DNA from: Isohypsibius dastychi
Lineage: Eukaryota > Tardigrada > Eutardigrada > Parachela > Isohypsibiidae
NCBI GenBank assembly: GCA_034696485.1
Contig: JAQIWT010000058.1
Location: forward strand, 1 to 43,394
DNA length: 43,394 nucleotides
Reading direction: 5' to 3'
Below the pieces are notes generated by a model. The model searched no databases. It worked only from the letters and a program-made list of their open reading frames with translations, and was not told the origin of the DNA. Positions 41,400 through 43,394 of this stretch are shown here, piece after piece (within the stretch, counting starts at the first letter, position 1; every line of letters starts with the position of its first letter). Position numbers and translations under genes: made by a program.

Positions 41400-43340
41400 A
41401 TGATGGGAGATGATAAAAGACCTGCGAATGTCATCTGCTTGTTCGACGTGGACGGAACGCTGACGAAAGCTCGCCAAACCATCTCACCGGAAATGAAGAA
41501 ATTCCTCGTCGATTTGAAATCTAAAGTCAAAGTTGGGCTTGTTGGCGGGTCGGATTTGGCGAAGATTGCGGAGCAAATGGGTGGGATGGATGCTGCGATG
41601 AATTTCGATTACTGCTTCTCAGAAAACGGACTGGTTGCATTCAAGGAAGGGAAGAAAGTCCATGAAGCGAGTTTTCAGCAGTTTTTCGGCGAGGAGAAAT
41701 TACAGGTGAGTTAATTTTGTTTCTGATTAGTTCCAGCGAATGAATTCTGTGAAAACACGTCATTTTTTTAATGTGCACAGAACTGGAAAATCGTAATTGG
41801 TGAAATTTATTTATTTTATTTGTTTATTTATTGAGTTGAATTGATTAACGACGGAGATTAATCTGTCCAATGTTTCTGAATTCTTTGTGAGTTGTTGGTT
41901 GATCGAGTTTTACTTTTCGGAATCGAGTTGATTTTACGAACTCGTTTCTTATTTGAAGTTGTCCGGCTTCTCATATGTTGAAAAACTAGACTTTATCTTA
42001 TTTGAATCTCTTAGATAGAGTAGCCGTGAAAAATTATCCAAATTTTCAAAAAAGAACTGTGGCATAAAACATATATCTGTTCTTCGGTTGAAATATTTCT
42101 CGCCTGTTGAAAAGAGCTTCCAATAATATAATATTATTAATATTAATGGGAAATTAGGAACTGACACGTGTTCTACAGAGTTATTTCAAGTACTGTTATT
42201 TTCTATTCAAATTTTCAGCCTTGAAATTTGTGAAATGTTCTTGAAATAAATTCATGGAAGAAAATGAAACGAATTTGTGTTATTCTTGAATACCTCTGAA
42301 TGATGTAGTCGCGGTTGTATTCATTCTTTTATGATTCAAGGTAAAAATGCATTTCGTTATGCGCCGTCGCCGCAATTTGTTTTATTGCGAGTTTATTGTA
42401 GAAATTAATTCATGCAACATTTCGAACCGAATTCCGTGGATATATTTCTAGCGAAGTTTTTTTGACGTCGACTTCGACTGTGTCAGTTGCGCGCTGGAGA
42501 ACTGAATGTACAAGCTCAGACGGGTGTATGTAGATAGAGGGTTTTGCACTGATTAGCTCGGAAGATTGTCGTAGATTTTGCAAGCCATGTAACAATTGCG
42601 AATTTCTTTATTGCATTCACGTACATATTTACAACTGCGTTTGGTCATTTTCGATCTAATTTAATTGGAAATGAGATCGTTTCAGACGCGTTTTTTTGGG
42701 AAGATTCTGTAGGTTTTTTAGTCTGCGTGATTCATTTATTTTCACATTGGAATTGAGTTGCGCTGATCAAACTGGATAAATAAAACAGAATCAACTTTTG
42801 GTATAAATTTGTTCCAGTCATTCGTTGCAATTTTTTTGTAGTTTTAATAGATCGAATTAGCCAAGAGCTGACACGTATTTTCTGTTTTAGGATTTTATCA
42901 ACCACGCCTTGCGATATTTGTCTGAAATTCGGCTTCCGGTCAAACGCGGAAATTTCATCGAATTCCGTAAAGGGATGATCAACGTTTCCCCAATTGGAAG
43001 GTCATGCAGTCAGGAAGAACGTGAAGCTTTCCTCCTCTATGATCAAGAACATGGAATTCGGCAGAAAATGGTCGAGAACTTCCGGCAGCATTTCGGGCAT
43101 TTGGGATTGGCGTTCAGTATTGGCGGACAAATTAGCATTGATGTTTTTCCTAAAAACTGGGATAAGACCTACTGTTTGGCTCAGCTGGAAAAAGACCGCG
43201 TGACAACGATCCACTTTTTCGGGGATAAAACGATGGCGGGCGGGAATGATTATGAAATTTTTGAGGATGCTCGGACGATTGGACATACTGTGACGTCACC
43301 GGAAGATACTGTTAAACAAGTCTCGGCTTTATTTCCTTGA
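41400..43340 (+). CDS. PMM2: Phosphomannomutase (PMM1/PMM2 type)
   Basis: Two exons, 41400-41705 and 42891-43340, joined in phase by a 1185-bp GTGAGT...TTTTAG intron, give 251 aa (human PMM2 is 246). The cytosolic enzyme interconverts mannose-6-phosphate and mannose-1-phosphate, feeding GDP-mannose for N-glycosylation and GPI anchors. It is a HAD-superfamily enzyme: F-D-V-D-G-T-L-T at 15-22 carries the nucleophile D16 and acid/base D18; G-G-S-D at 49-52; cap-domain substrate-binding segment [13 protein letters not shown] at 127-139; [12 protein letters not shown]; and [12 protein letters not shown] from 211, which binds Mg. All catalytic residues are present. ATG at 41400 and 41403 are equally possible starts. 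I see no gene inside the intron. PMM1 versus PMM2 cannot be separated in an invertebrate. Confidence 0.95.
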
Positions 43341-43394
43341 TGCATTCCAGACAAAAGGCTGAAAATTATTGTACCGCTCTGGAAAACCGGGTGA

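Noticed and set aside
41706-42890. A nested gene in the PMM intron
   Set aside because: There are only short ORFs (up to 72 codons), AT-rich and without motifs.
43002-43286. 94-codon minus-strand ORF inside PMM exon 2
   Set aside because: It is a shadow of the phosphomannomutase coding strand.

Overview
This window is animal (metazoan) nuclear DNA, probably from an invertebrate. The three clearest genes are interrupted by spliceosomal introns with GT(A/G)AG donors and T-rich CAG/TAG acceptors. Their products are eukaryote- or mitochondrion-specific: an SMC5/6 subunit, a mitochondrial ribosomal protein and phosphomannomutase. There are no operons, Shine-Dalgarno sites, rRNA, CRISPR arrays or recognisable tRNAs. 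I cannot place the organism more precisely from sequence alone.

The right-hand 7 kb (about 36.6-43.3 kb) is compact, intact and well supported. NSMCE1/NSE1 (minus strand, 7 exons) and MRPS10 (plus strand, 5 exons, one GC-AG intron) diverge from a 397-bp intergenic region. A two-exon phosphomannomutase gene (PMM, plus strand) follows. Every splice phase in these three genes closes exactly, so base-level quality there looks good.

The left-hand 33 kb is very different: a patchwork of degenerate genes and mobile-element remains. It holds, in order: a run of six hairpins in front of a small, very divergent forkhead-domain ORF (1.2-1.9 kb); a frameshifted histone H3/CenH3-like pseudogene whose 3' end and downstream flank are duplicated in tandem (3.3-4.6 kb); unidentified exon-like ORFs (5-10 kb); Ty3/gypsy-type gag and reverse-transcriptase fragments lying head to head (10.4-12.4 kb); an unidentified spliced pseudogene (13.1-14.7 kb); several short exon-like ORFs (15-18.7 kb); a pseudogene with an SQ/TQ cluster (19.0-19.6 kb); a frameshifted CUL3-like cullin (20.0-22.9 kb) running straight into the 5' part of a Polinton/Maverick-type protein-primed DNA polymerase (23.0-24.3 kb); a second Ty3/gypsy pol fragment (26.3-28.5 kb); another unidentified spliced pseudogene (30.5-32.2 kb); and a hAT/DUF4371-like transposase fragment (32.5 kb).

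From 33.9 to 36.4 kb there is a minisatellite, a foldback repeat and a stretch dense in AACTCG/CGAGTT words, with no gene.

The most interesting overall pattern is the mix in the left part: intron-containing, so not retro-copied, decayed paralogues of chromatin and ubiquitin-pathway genes (forkhead, H3/CenH3, cullin) interleaved with viral-type and LTR elements, next to an intact housekeeping block.
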